From the NCBI RefSeq assembly GCF_001428005.1, contig NZ_LMSB01000073.1, positions 33,654 to 97,653 of the forward strand: a stretch of 64,000 nt of DNA, read 5' to 3'. The notes below the pieces were generated by a model. That model worked only from the letters and a program-made list of their open reading frames with translations. It was not told the DNA's origin and made no database searches. The stretch is from Arthrobacter sp. Soil736. GTDB taxonomy: Bacteria > Actinomycetota > Actinomycetes > Actinomycetales > Micrococcaceae. Position numbers and translations under genes: made by a program. Positions 1-7,845 of the stretch are shown here, in pieces. Within the stretch, counting starts at the first letter, position 1; each line of letters starts with the position of its first letter.

Positions 1-461
1 GCCACGACCCCTACCAGGAAAATGAGGACGGCGAGGTAGATCAGGCCGAGGTGCCCAAGCGTGGCCAGACCCCATGGGTAGTGCGCGGGGAGGGCCACGG
101 CGAGTCCGACGACCGGGACGATAACGGCTGTGGCGAAGGCCCACCGTTCTCCGCGGCGCACCCCATACCAGGACAGGCCTGCGACGGCCAGCCCGGTCGC
201 AGCAATGAAGCCGCTGACCGCGATGTGCAGATGGCTGATGTAGTGATACAGCTGCGGGCTGAAGGCCTCGATCTCCGCCTTCCCCTTGTCCACTTGCTCG
301 GGGCCGATGCCCAGCTCGAGGAAGGCGTCCGTGAAGTTGAGTACCAAGAAGATTACGGCGTACCCCACGAAGGCCAGCCCGGCCAGCGTCATGAGAGCGG
401 CTCCTGTCCGGAGGCGGGACTGTTGCCCTTGGGGAGTTTGGATGGTGGACACGGCCACCAC
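1..461 (-). CDS. Polytopic membrane protein, 3' end cut off by the window
   Basis: The frame is open from the window edge and reads about 150 residues of a small polytopic membrane protein with roughly four hydrophobic segments (for example GLAFVGYAVIFLVLNF near the N terminus and LGLIYLAVLIFLVGVV at the cut end) and a His-rich YHYISHLH stretch between helices. The start is one of several in-frame GTG codons at 452-461; the GGGGG tract about ten bases upstream favours 461. It is divergent from the ArsR-rhodanese gene and shares its 94-base control region with two palindromes, so it is probably a target of that regulator. I do not recognise the family. Confidence 0.6.
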   Translation of the reverse strand, partial: MVAVSTIQTPQGQQSRLRTGAALMTLAGLAFVGYAVIFLVLNFTDAFLELGIGPEQVDKGKAEIEAFSPQLYHYISHLHIAVSGFIAATGLAVAGLSWYGVRRGERWAFATAVIVPVVGLAVALPAHYPWGLATLGHLGLIYLAVLIFLVGVV

Positions 462-480
462 ACGGCCACCACCCCCTTTC

Positions 481-504
481 TTATTCAAGTAGGTACTTGA
501 ATAA
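481..504. promoter_or_regulatory. Perfect palindrome, probable ArsR-type operator 1
   Basis: Two 11-base arms (TTATTCAAGTA and its reverse complement) are separated by GG in the divergent intergenic region. The form, a dyad around TTCAAG...CTTGAA, is typical of ArsR/SmtB operators. It lies closer to the leftward membrane gene. Confidence 0.7.
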
Positions 505-526
505 GAATCCCCTGACGGTAGGCTTG

Positions 527-542
527 TCAAGAGAACTCTTGA
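527..542. promoter_or_regulatory. Second palindrome, probable ArsR-type operator 2
   Basis: TCAAGAG and CTCTTGA flank AA. The core TCAAG...CTTGA matches operator 1, and the site ends a few bases before the AGGAGG ribosome binding site of the ArsR-rhodanese gene, so binding here would block its own expression. Confidence 0.65.
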
Positions 543-555
543 ATAGGAGGCGCGA

Positions 556-1248
556 GTGGGCGACCAGCAGGAAAAGGATGCGCTCTTCGACGCCCTCGTA
601 GAAGCTGCCAAGGCGTTGGGGAACGGCAGGAGGGCGCAGCTGATCGATATCCTTGGGCAGGGCGAGCGGTCGGTTGACGAGCTGGCCGCAGAGATCCACC
701 AGAGTATGGCCAACACATCCCAGCACCTGCAGCGCTTGCTGCGAGCCGGCCTCGCCTGCTCCCGACGCTCGGGGACGCGGATCTACTACTCCCTTGCCAG
801 CCCGGCAGTGGAGCGGCTATGGCGAGCACTTCGGGAGACAGCCGAAGCGCACTCGGGGGAGCTGGGCGATCTCGTCCGTGCCTACGTCGGCGATCGCGCC
901 GACCTGAGCATGATCACGCGCGACGAACTGCTGCTGCGGCTGCGGCAGGGCGACGTCGTTGTGCTGGACGTGCGGCCGCAGCCAGAGTACGAAGCCGGAC
1001 ATATCCCGGGTGCGCTTTCCGTGCCCTTCTCGGACGTTAAGTCTCGACTGCGCGAGGTTCCCCAGGGGAGCGAAATCGTCGCCTACTGCCGCGGACCATA
1101 CTGCCTATATGCGGACGAGACCGTGCGGCTGCTCACAGACGAAGGGTGCCTCGCCACAAGGCTTGAGGAGGGCTTCCCCGAGTGGAAGGCGGCAGGGCTC
1201 CCGATAGAACAGTCGGCCATGGCCCGGAATTCACCGCCACGGCCCTGA
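556..1248 (+). CDS. ArsR-family regulator with C-terminal rhodanese domain
   Basis: Residues 1-100 form a winged helix of ArsR type (ELAAEIHQSMANTSQHLQRL recognition region, RSGTRIYYSL wing). Residues about 120-215 form a rhodanese domain with DVRPQPEYEAGHIPGA and the active-site loop YCRGPYC. Proteins with this architecture are known in actinobacteria (Mycobacterium tuberculosis Rv0324 has the same length and order). They are thought to sense sulfane sulfur or thiol-reactive metals through cysteine; here the catalytic Cys and a second Cys five residues later are the obvious candidates. The start is GTG with AGGAGG just upstream. The last dozen residues and the stop come from the IS3 fragment that follows, so the native C terminus has been replaced, but both domains look complete. 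Confidence 0.88.
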   Translation: MGDQQEKDALFDALVEAAKALGNGRRAQLIDILGQGERSVDELAAEIHQSMANTSQHLQRLLRAGLACSRRSGTRIYYSLASPAVERLWRALRETAEAHSGELGDLVRAYVGDRADLSMITRDELLLRLRQGDVVVLDVRPQPEYEAGHIPGALSVPFSDVKSRLREVPQGSEIVAYCRGPYCLYADETVRLLTDEGCLATRLEEGFPEWKAAGLPIEQSAMARNSPPRP

Positions 1249-1517
1249 TCGAGTGGTGCAACACCGCCGGCGTGGACACTGCGTTCATCGACCCGGGATC
1301 ACCCTGGCAGAACGGCTTCATCGAATCCTTCAATGCCCAGTTCAGAAGGGAACAACTCTCCGGAGAAATCATGGACACCATGGCCGAAGCCAAATATTTG
1401 GCCGACGAATGGAAAGCTATCTACAATCATGAACGGCCCCACGGATCCCTGGACGGCATGACGCCAAACCGCTACTGGGAAACGTGGACGCAAGAAACAA
1501 AACTAGCTATCGCATAA
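1215..1517 (+). mobile_element. IS3-family transposase OrfB, C-terminal fragment
   Basis: About 100 residues of an rve integrase core are readable: GPEFTATALIEW, IDPGSPWQNGFIESFN (with the catalytic Glu region), YNHERPHGSLDGMTPNRYW, then a stop at 1515-1517. The N-terminal two thirds of OrfB and all of OrfA are missing, and no start codon belongs to it. The homology begins at the junction with the ArsR-rhodanese gene, overlapping its last codons in another frame. This is an inactive remnant. I could not define a terminal inverted repeat. Confidence 0.85.
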
Positions 1518-1852
1518 ACGCTGGACTGCTAACGGGGCCCAGCCATTAGACCTTCCGGCTACAAACACTTGAGTTGTACCCGCCTAGCGTCCCTCTCGGT
1601 TTTGAGAAAGGTCAGTACGAGAGTCTTTGCCGACAGTGGGCGCCCCGTGCGGACAAGTACCGGGCCGCGAAGGACGCGGCTGGCTTCGGGCCAGGTGGCA
1701 GGCAGCGCGCCTAGTACGATGCATCGCGCGACCTAGCAACTCCCGCAATGGGCCACCCACCCGTCATCCGCATTCCGATTCTTGACGACAACGGTGAGGC
1801 AGCTTATTCACGGCATCGCGAAATGCTCCTGTCTAAGCTTTCACGCTAGGTC
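1518..1852. other. Intergenic stretch with no recognisable gene
   Basis: About 335 bases between the transposase fragment and the phosphodiesterase relic. I see no reading frame with family features, no RNA structure and no repeat shared with the rest of the window. It may contain the lost right end of the insertion sequence. Confidence 0.4.
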
Positions 1853-2051
1853 CGGGCTTCAGGCCGCGCTCTTCCATGAGGTTGCGCAGTCGCGTCGGGT
1901 GGTCGGTGATGATGCCGCCGAGGTTGGGGCTGGCGCCGGGCTTGCCCACCTCGAGCCAGGCGTCGCCGCTGGAGAGGGCCACGAGGGACAGCTGTGGGGC
2001 CATCGAGAACGCTGCCAGCCAGGAGGCGCGACAAAAAACAGCGCGCTGACC
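1853..2051 (-). pseudogene. Mosaic relic: glycerophosphodiesterase 3' piece joined to serine-hydrolase 5' piece
   Basis: On the minus strand, 1853-2002 repeats the C-terminal coding region of the phosphodiesterase at 4417-5502 (shared SLVALSSGDAWLEVGKPGAS and ITDHPTRLRNLMEERGLK). About 200 bases between the LGGI and ITD codons are absent; the short repeat GATGCCG lies at both ends of the missing stretch. From about 2003 to 2051 the sequence instead matches 9759-9810, the signal-peptide end of the serine hydrolase, in a different frame. There is no usable start and no complete domain. Confidence 0.75.
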
Positions 2052-2238
2052 ACGTCGTACTTCCCATGCTCGCACCTGCAACTCGGCTACCTTTCTCTTC
2101 ACGGTATGGATGGCCAGGTGGAAGACACTGCACGTGGTGCGCGCGACTGAGCGATTGGTTCTGCTAGGCGCAGTCGAAGCTGGTGGGGGCGCCGGACCCC
2201 GGGGACGCCGCTGCGCACGGGATCCGACCCGCTACGGC

Positions 2239-3575
2239 TCAGAGCCCGTTGCGCACCAGCGCTCCCTGGGCCACCACGGCGCTGACTTTCTCCAGGGCGG
2301 AAGCGCTTGCCAGGGGATCGGCGTCCACGACGATCGCGTCGGCGAAGGAGCCGCGCACCAGTCGGCCCGCAGTTTCGTTCCAGCCGAGCAGGCGGGCGGC
2401 GTGGACCGTCGCGGACCGCAAGGCCTCCAGCGGGGAGAGCCCGGCCTCGGCGAGGAGACGCGCTTCCGTGCCGATCGGCGTCACGTCGGTCCCGAAGGAA
2501 TCGGTGCCAGCCACGATCGTCACGCCTGCCTCCTGCGCGGCACGCACCGCAGCCTGGAGAATCGGCGTGTACTCCTTGCCGCGCGCGGCGAGGATGGGGT
2601 TGGCGGACGCTGCCATGCTGGTGATGGCATCCATGGTGGGCGTGAAGTAGGTCCCGCGCCGGGCCATCTCCGAGATTGTCTGCTCGCTGACGAAGACGCC
2701 GTGCTCGATGCTGCGCACCCCGGCCCGGACGGCGCCGTCGATTCCCTCGGCGCTGTAGGTGTGGCACAGGACGCCCGCGCCCTTGGCCGCCTTGACCACG
2801 GCGGAAAGCTGCTCGTGGTTATAGACCAGTTCGCGGGGATCCTGCTCCGGCAGCCCGGCGCGGGGATTGGCGCGGGTCTTGATGACCTCGGCGCCGCGCT
2901 TGATGTTGACCCGGGTCAGGTAGGCGAGGTCCGTCGTTTCCTTGACGCCCCCGGAGAGCGTGGCCAGCGGCGCGAGATCGGGGTCCGCGAGGAGGGAGTC
3001 GCCGAGCTCCGGAGAGATAAACAGTCCTGCAGGCACCATGCGCGGCGAGAGGCCGGGGGCCCAGTTGGGGAGCGCCGCAAGCGCGACGTCCTGGTAGAAA
3101 CTGCTCGATCCGCTCCTGACGCTTGTCGCGCCGCTCTGCAGGATGGCGCGGGCATCGGCCAACGCATTCGCGTGGACATGCTCGTCGATGAGTCCGGGGA
3201 GCACCCACCGGCCCGAGGCGTTGAGGACGCGTGCACGGCCTGCGACGGCGGCGACGGCCTTGCGCGTGGCGTCCCGGCTTCCGACGGCGGCGACCCTGCC
3301 GCCGTCGAGCACAGTACGCCGTCTTCGACGGCGTCACCGGTCTTGGGATCTACGATGGTGCCGCCCTCGATGATCAGGGGCGGGTGTGCGATGGGGCTGC
3401 CCGGGTAGTCGGGCCCGGAGGGGCGCTCTGCGGCATGTGCGGCAGGGGCCCCGCCGAGCTGGGCTGCGATGCTCGCCACGGAGATTCCGGCGAGGGCGGC
3501 GGCACCCGCCAGGATGCCGCGGCGCGGGACATCGGCTGGCAGCAGCGGGGCTGAGGTGTGGTCGTGAAGGCACAT
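2239..3575 (-). pseudogene. Secreted amidohydrolase (prolidase/imidazolonepropionase-like), frameshifted
   Basis: A metal-dependent amidohydrolase in two frames. The start at 3575 (AAGGAG RBS) opens a Tat signal peptide (VPRRGILAGAAALAG, cleavage near AHA) and continues through LIIEGGTIVDPKTGDAVEDGV. Near 3311 the frame shifts, and the rest of the protein (VLDGGRVAAVGS, DEHVH metal site, EVIKTRANPRAG, CHTYSAEGIDG, SIEHG, AGTDSFG) runs to 2239. One missing G in the CTGTGCTC region restores a single frame of about 445 residues. All metal ligands typical of the superfamily are present, so the break is recent or a sequencing error. Two palindromes lie upstream. Substrate is not deducible; the family includes dipeptidases and organophosphate hydrolases. 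Confidence 0.8.
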
Positions 3576-3632
3576 CGTTGTCTCCTTGGGGAAGGCCGCC
3601 CTGGGGCGTCGGCGGGTTCCCCTTAAAGTTAC

Positions 3633-3644
3633 TTGGTATTCCAA
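3633..3644. promoter_or_regulatory. Palindromic operator TTGG-TATT-CCAA, copy 1
   Basis: TTGG and CCAA arms flank TATT, 58 bases upstream of the amidohydrolase start. The same core recurs at 3763-3776. The form resembles FadR/GntR-type operators. No GntR gene is adjacent, so the cognate regulator is unknown. Confidence 0.5.
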
Positions 3645-3762
3645 ACAGAGACCACTACTTCTGCGGGGATTCTGGAACTCGGGCATGATTTGTCTGGAAT
3701 CCCGGGCATTTTTGATCATATTGGCCGGCGCTGTGAAGGCTAGGGTCGTGACGGATGCGACG

Positions 3763-3776
3763 TTTGGTATTCCAAA
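3763..3776. promoter_or_regulatory. Palindromic operator TTTGG-TATT-CCAAA, copy 2
   Basis: Same core as the site at 3633 with one more matching base in each arm. Between the two copies, at about 3700, lies a half-site CTGGAATCCC. Paired sites on either side of a likely promoter suggest looping repression of the amidohydrolase. Confidence 0.5.
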
Positions 3777-3957
3777 GTGCCTCATCGCGCTCTTTGCCGG
3801 ATGGCGGCACCGCGCAGTTCAATGCCATGGCTAACCCGTCCGAGTTGCCTCAAGCCGAGGGGAGACGGCGCGCAGCGTTTGCCGGCGTGAGAGCGTATTG
3901 AGCATGCAGGTCCACCGGCCTATATCGCCGGAAGGGCCTTCTGAGTACCGTGGCCTC

Positions 3958-4293
3958 ATGCAGAAAATATCGATCGACGCCCTGGCCCGGCAGCAGCTTG
4001 TCGCGGCCCTTGCCGCGAGCAACGGGCGGGCCGCCGACACGGTCTATGGCGGGCACGAGAAGGTGCTCCGCCAGACCGTCATGGCGCTCAAGGCCGGCAC
4101 CCAGTTGAGCGAGCACCAGAACCCGGGCGACGCCACGGTCTTCGTACTCCAAGGCAGCCTCCGGTTGCGGGCAGGTGGGAACTCGTGGGATGGAAAGCCC
4201 GGTGACCTGCTGATCGTCCCGGACGGACTGCACAGCCTCGAGGCCGAAGAAGATTCGACCTTCCTGTTCACGGTGGCGAAGAGCGCAAAGTAG
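3958..4293 (+). CDS. Cupin-domain protein
   Basis: A 111-residue single-domain cupin: conserved beta-barrel motifs SEHQNPGDATVFVLQGSLRL (motif 1) and PGDLLIVPDGLHSLEAEEDS (motif 2). The metal-binding set is reduced: motif 1 keeps one His and a Glu, and motif 2 keeps the His of PDGLHSL. A longer reading from 3898 is possible, but the start at 3958 gives the usual N terminus MQKISIDALARQ; neither has a clear Shine-Dalgarno site. Likely a small-molecule binding or stress-related protein; function unknown. It converges with the phosphodiesterase gene. Confidence 0.75.
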   Translation: MQKISIDALARQQLVAALAASNGRAADTVYGGHEKVLRQTVMALKAGTQLSEHQNPGDATVFVLQGSLRLRAGGNSWDGKPGDLLIVPDGLHSLEAEEDSTFLFTVAKSAK

Positions 4294-4416
4294 CGGAGGC
4301 CGCTGAACTCATCCACGAGAATGCCCCCAAGGGCCGGGTCTGAGCGCAGGCAGCATCCCAAAGCGGACCGCCCCCAAAAGGGACGGCCCGCCGTCGTGCG
4401 TCTTGGCTGGAAAACT

Positions 4417-5502
4417 CTAGCCCTGCAGCGCGTAAGCCTTCGGCAGCTTCAGTCCGCGCTCTGCCATGAGCGTGCGCAGGCGCGTCGGGTAGTCGGTGAT
4501 GATGCCGTCCACGCCGAGGTCCATCAGGTTCGCCATGTCGGCGGCGGTGTTCACGGTCCAGGGGATGACGGGCAGGCCGAGTTCGTGGGCTTCGGCGATC
4601 ATTGCAGGCGTGACGGAGCGGAACGTGGGGGAGATGACGTCGTACCCCTGGGCCTTGGCGGCCTTGGCGAGGGATCCGCCGTAGGTGTCGATGTCGATGC
4701 CGCCGAGGTTGGGGCTGGCGCCGGGCTTGCCCACCTCGAGCCAGGCGTCGCCGCTGGAGAGGGCCACGAGGGGCAGCTGCGGGGCGATCTTCTTGGTCAG
4801 GTTCAGCGAGGACCAGTCGAAGGACTGCACGGTGGTGCGCCCGGACATGCCGGCCTTGTAGATCTCGATGACCACGGCCTTGGTCAGCGCCGCCATGCCT
4901 TCGCCGCCGGACTTGCCGTCCTCCACCTTGGTCTCCACGTTGAAGCGGACCTTCTTGGCGTCGTAGTCGCGGGCCAGCTGGTAGACGTCCTTGAGCTCGG
5001 CGATCTTGTTGCCCAGGATGACCTGCTGCTCCGGGTAGCCGGGCAGCTGGGTGAAGCCGCAGTTCAGTGTCTTGATCTGCGCGAGGGACAGCTCGGCGAC
5101 GCGGTCCCCGACGTACGGGAATTCGGCGTCGCCCGGGATGGCCGGTGCAGTGTCGGCGCACTTGTTGGCCTGGATGGTGTCGTCGTGCCAGACGATGACC
5201 TTGCCGTCGTCGGTCAGGTGCGTGTCCAGCTCGAGGGTGGTCACGCCGAGCTTCAGCGAGTTGGCGAACGCGGCCAGGGATTCCTCGGTCCATTCACCGC
5301 GGCCCCCGCGGTGGGACTGCAGGTCAAAGGAGCCGTTGCCCTCGCTCGTCTTGACGGCGGACGTTGCGGTTCCCGCAGCGTTCGACGACGGAGCAGCGTT
5401 CGACGACGGCGCGCCGGCTTCGGCGGCAGGGGCGGCGACGGCGGGGCTCGCCAGGGAGGTGATGAGCGCGGCGGCGGCCGCGGCGGTCAGGACTGTGCGC
5501 AT
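4417..5502 (-). CDS. Secreted glycerophosphodiester phosphodiesterase
   Basis: A 361-residue exported GDPD/PLC-like phosphodiesterase that would release glycerol-3-phosphate from deacylated phospholipids outside the cell. A Sec signal peptide (MRTVLTAAAAAALITSLASPAVAAPA) and an Ala/Ser-rich linker precede the TIM barrel. Catalytic features are visible: QSHRGGRG (first His-Arg), LELDTHLTDDGKVIVWHDD (Glu/Asp metal ligands and second His) and FNVETKVED. The start at 5502 has an AGGAGGA ribosome site nine bases upstream. Two relics of this gene, both from the C-terminal end, lie elsewhere in the window (1853-2002 and 58667-58695), so it belongs to a family that was duplicated here. Confidence 0.9.
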   Translation of the reverse strand: MRTVLTAAAAAALITSLASPAVAAPAAEAGAPSSNAAPSSNAAGTATSAVKTSEGNGSFDLQSHRGGRGEWTEESLAAFANSLKLGVTTLELDTHLTDDGKVIVWHDDTIQANKCADTAPAIPGDAEFPYVGDRVAELSLAQIKTLNCGFTQLPGYPEQQVILGNKIAELKDVYQLARDYDAKKVRFNVETKVEDGKSGGEGMAALTKAVVIEIYKAGMSGRTTVQSFDWSSLNLTKKIAPQLPLVALSSGDAWLEVGKPGASPNLGGIDIDTYGGSLAKAAKAQGYDVISPTFRSVTPAMIAEAHELGLPVIPWTVNTAADMANLMDLGVDGIITDYPTRLRTLMAERGLKLPKAYALQG

Positions 5503-5709
5503 GGGAATGGTTCCTCCTGGATGAGACCGGTGCCGGCGCTGCGCCGGCTGACCCGTCCAAGCTATGGAGGCCAGATGGCGTGTGGTGTTCGGGGAGTTGG
5601 ATGGGAGGTTAACAAGTCTGCTGATGGTCTGGTGCGAAATGGTGCGCTGACCTATCGGCCCGCCGTCGCGGCGGCTCAGGACTTCCCAGGACAGCGGTAG
5701 GCTCGGGAA

Positions 5710-6063
5710 ATGATTGGACGCGTTGATGAGGTTGTAGTGGATTGCGAAAACCCGGCCGGACTTGCGGAGTTCTGGTCCTCGGTCCTCGGTGGCGAACCGG
5801 TGCATCGAAACGATGCGTGGTCCTTCATCGATCCGCCGGGATGGACGCGCCTAGCCTTCCAACGCGTGTCCGAGAACAAGCAAGGGAAGAACCGTCTTCA
5901 TATTGATGTGCACGTGGATGACGTGCCGGCAGCCTCGGCCGCAGCTGAAGCCCTCGGAGCTGTCAGGATCGGCACGATCCACATAGATACTGTGGGCACG
6001 TTCCAAGTGCTCCAGGATCCGGAAGGCAACGAATGGTGCGTTGTGCGCCCAGCTACAAGCTAA
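5710..6063 (+). CDS. VOC-family (glyoxalase-like) protein
   Basis: A 117-residue protein with a single vicinal-oxygen-chelate module: GRVDEVVVDCENPAGLAEFW at the N terminus, LHIDVHVDDV in the middle and VLQDPEGNEWCVV at the end. This matches the short actinobacterial glyoxalase-like family of unknown substrate. No clear operon partner; the next gene begins 200 bases downstream behind its own promoter-like region. Confidence 0.8.
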   Translation: MIGRVDEVVVDCENPAGLAEFWSSVLGGEPVHRNDAWSFIDPPGWTRLAFQRVSENKQGKNRLHIDVHVDDVPAASAAAEALGAVRIGTIHIDTVGTFQVLQDPEGNEWCVVRPATS

Positions 6064-6150
6064 TGCTCTAGTTTGCCCCTGCTGCGCGTGTGTTTTTCGC
6101 TGTTTTGGCAGCACCGAAAATGAACTGATTTCACCCGTAATGGCGGCATA

Positions 6151-6207
6151 TTGACATGCAGATTGGGCGGGAATACCGTCTGCCTTAACGGGGCGTTCTG
6201 CCCCGTT
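6151..6207 (+). promoter_or_regulatory. Promoter-like hexamers followed by a perfect 8-base dyad
   Basis: TTGACA (6151-6156) stands 17 bases from TACCGT (6174-6179), a good -35 with a weak -10. Just downstream AACGGGGC and GCCCCGTT (6187-6194 and 6200-6207) flank GTTCT. The dyad sits about where transcription of the DUF1326/DUF2182 pair would start, so it could be an operator; it could equally end transcription from the VOC gene. Confidence 0.4.
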
Positions 6208-6275
6208 CCTAAGTATTTTCGGCGCTGAATCCGGGCCACTCTTGCTTGGCGACGGCGCCAGCGAGGAGGGTTCCC

Positions 6276-6893
6276 ATGTCTTGGGAAATGTCCGGAAAGT
6301 ATATTGCGAATTGCAACTGCCAGATGATCTGTCCGTGCGCGGTGGACGGTCCGCCCACGGGGCCGAACGGGGAATGCCGCGGCTCTGTGGTTTTCCACAT
6401 CGCCAGCGGCCAGCTGGATGACACTGATCTTTCGGGCGTCGACTTCGTCTTCTGCATCCAGCTCCCGTCGAACCTGACCTCGGGCAACTGGAAGGTTGGC
6501 ATCGTCGTCGGCGACGGCGCCTCGGACGGCCAGGCCAGTGCCCTGGAGCGCATACTCCATGGCGACGAGGGCGGGCCGTTCGCCGATTTCGCCGCCTTCT
6601 ACGGCGACTGGCTCGGCGTCGAGCGCGGAAACGTCACCTTCTCCGACGGCGACACCCCGTCCGCCTCGGTGGCAGGGCACACCAACCTGGCGATCGAGTC
6701 GCTCCCGGGACCGGGCGGGGGAGTCACCACCGTCAAGAACGCGATGTTCGGCTTCGCCCCCGAGTACCAGATCGGTAAGGGCAAAGGCAGCTCCGACCTC
6801 TTCGGCCTCGACTATGCGGCGGTCTATGGCGAGACGGCGGACTTCACCTTCGCGAGCGAGATGGCTGAAGGTGCGTCCAAGGGCCGCGCATGA
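6276..6893 (+). CDS. DUF1326 domain protein
   Basis: A 205-residue DUF1326 protein. The diagnostic start MSGKYIANCNCQMICPCAV carries a Cys-rich cluster (CNCxxxCPC) that suggests metal binding, followed by CRGSVVFHIASGQ. No signal peptide is visible. A longer start at 6246 is possible; 6276 is preferred because GAGGAGGG precedes it. DUF1326 genes are known to sit beside DUF2182 membrane proteins, as here. The function of the pair is not established. Confidence 0.85.
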   Translation: MSWEMSGKYIANCNCQMICPCAVDGPPTGPNGECRGSVVFHIASGQLDDTDLSGVDFVFCIQLPSNLTSGNWKVGIVVGDGASDGQASALERILHGDEGGPFADFAAFYGDWLGVERGNVTFSDGDTPSASVAGHTNLAIESLPGPGGGVTTVKNAMFGFAPEYQIGKGKGSSDLFGLDYAAVYGETADFTFASEMAEGASKGRA

Positions 6894-7767
6894 GCCCCGG
6901 CCGCACAAGCAGCGCAGCACTCTGATCCCGGGACCGGGCAGGCAGGCCAACGGCGGCGTTGCACGTTCCGGGACGGGCCTGCGCGGCTTCGATCTTCACA
7001 GGATTGACCTGCACAGGATCGACGTGCGCCAGACCGGGCTGATTGCCGTTCTGCTCCTCCTCGCGGCGGCGGGCTGGGTGTTCACCGCTGACCGGATGAA
7101 CGGGATGGACATGGGAGGCTGGACGGATCCGGGGCCGCTGGACTTCTTCCTCATCACCTGGGTGGTCATGCTGGCCGCCATGATGTTTCCGTCGGTGGCA
7201 CCCATGGTGACGGCGTACGCGAAGATCAGCCGCCGCCGTCGGGAAACGGGGCGGTATGCCCCGCGTGGTTCCACCGCGCTGTTCGTGGCCGGCTACCTCG
7301 TGGCATGGACAGCGTTCGGGCTCGTCGCGTACGGGCTCTATGAGGCGGTGGCATCGCTGGTGCCGGGCGGGCTCACCGCGGATCCCGGCGGGCGCTACGC
7401 CGCAGCCGGGGTGATCCTGGCGGCGGCCGTTTACCAGCTGACTCCGGCCAAGAACGTCAGTCTGATGAAGTGCCGGACGCCCCTGGACTTCATCCTGCAC
7501 CGCATGCGGCCGGGGTATGGCGGGGCGCTGACCATGGGAGTGCAGCACGGTGCGTGGTGCGTCGCGTGCTGCTGGGCGCTGATGGTGGCGCTGTTTGCGT
7601 TGGGCGTGATGAGCGTCGGGTGGATGGCGCTCGTGGGCGCGTTCATTGCGGTGGAGAAGCTGCTGCCCTGGAAGCGGCTGGCCAACCGCTCAGTCGCGGC
7701 GGCGCTCGCCGTCATTGCCGTCAGCATCGCCCTTACGCCGGCGGCCATGGGCGGGACTGGGATGTAA
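6871..7767 (+). CDS. DUF2182 integral membrane protein
   Basis: A polytopic membrane protein of the DUF2182 family (described as predicted metal-binding integral membrane proteins). Hydrophobic helices alternate with family motifs: TWVVMLAAMMFPSVAPMV, LVAWTAFGLVAYGLYE, YQLTPAKNVSLMKCRTPL and GVQHGAWCVACCWALM, rich in Met, Cys and His as expected for metal handling. The start is uncertain: no ATG lies in frame before the first helix. GTG 6871 overlaps the DUF1326 gene by 23 bases and GTG 7024 begins right at the first helix; the longer form allows translational coupling. Confidence 0.8.
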   Translation: MRPRAAHEPRPHKQRSTLIPGPGRQANGGVARSGTGLRGFDLHRIDLHRIDVRQTGLIAVLLLLAAAGWVFTADRMNGMDMGGWTDPGPLDFFLITWVVMLAAMMFPSVAPMVTAYAKISRRRRETGRYAPRGSTALFVAGYLVAWTAFGLVAYGLYEAVASLVPGGLTADPGGRYAAAGVILAAAVYQLTPAKNVSLMKCRTPLDFILHRMRPGYGGALTMGVQHGAWCVACCWALMVALFALGVMSVGWMALVGAFIAVEKLLPWKRLANRSVAAALAVIAVSIALTPAAMGGTGM

Positions 7768-7845
7768 CAGCACGGTCCGCACGTCGTCTGTGCGGCAATG
7801 CACGCGGGGGAAATTTGAACGGTCTCATGCACAGAGGAGTCGGAA

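Noticed and set aside
1518..1852. Terminal inverted repeat of the IS3 element
   Set aside because: Without the left end there is nothing to pair it with, and no clear TG...CA end with target duplication could be fixed by eye.
2110..3408. Long plus-strand open frame of over 400 codons opposite the amidohydrolase
   Set aside because: It is the antisense shadow of a GC-rich gene; the composition is Gly/Arg/Asp-rich without motifs, and the minus strand shows clear amidohydrolase metal sites.
4321..5700. Plus-strand open frame of about 460 codons over the phosphodiesterase
   Set aside because: Shadow of the GDPD gene; the minus strand has a signal peptide, catalytic motifs and a good ribosome site.
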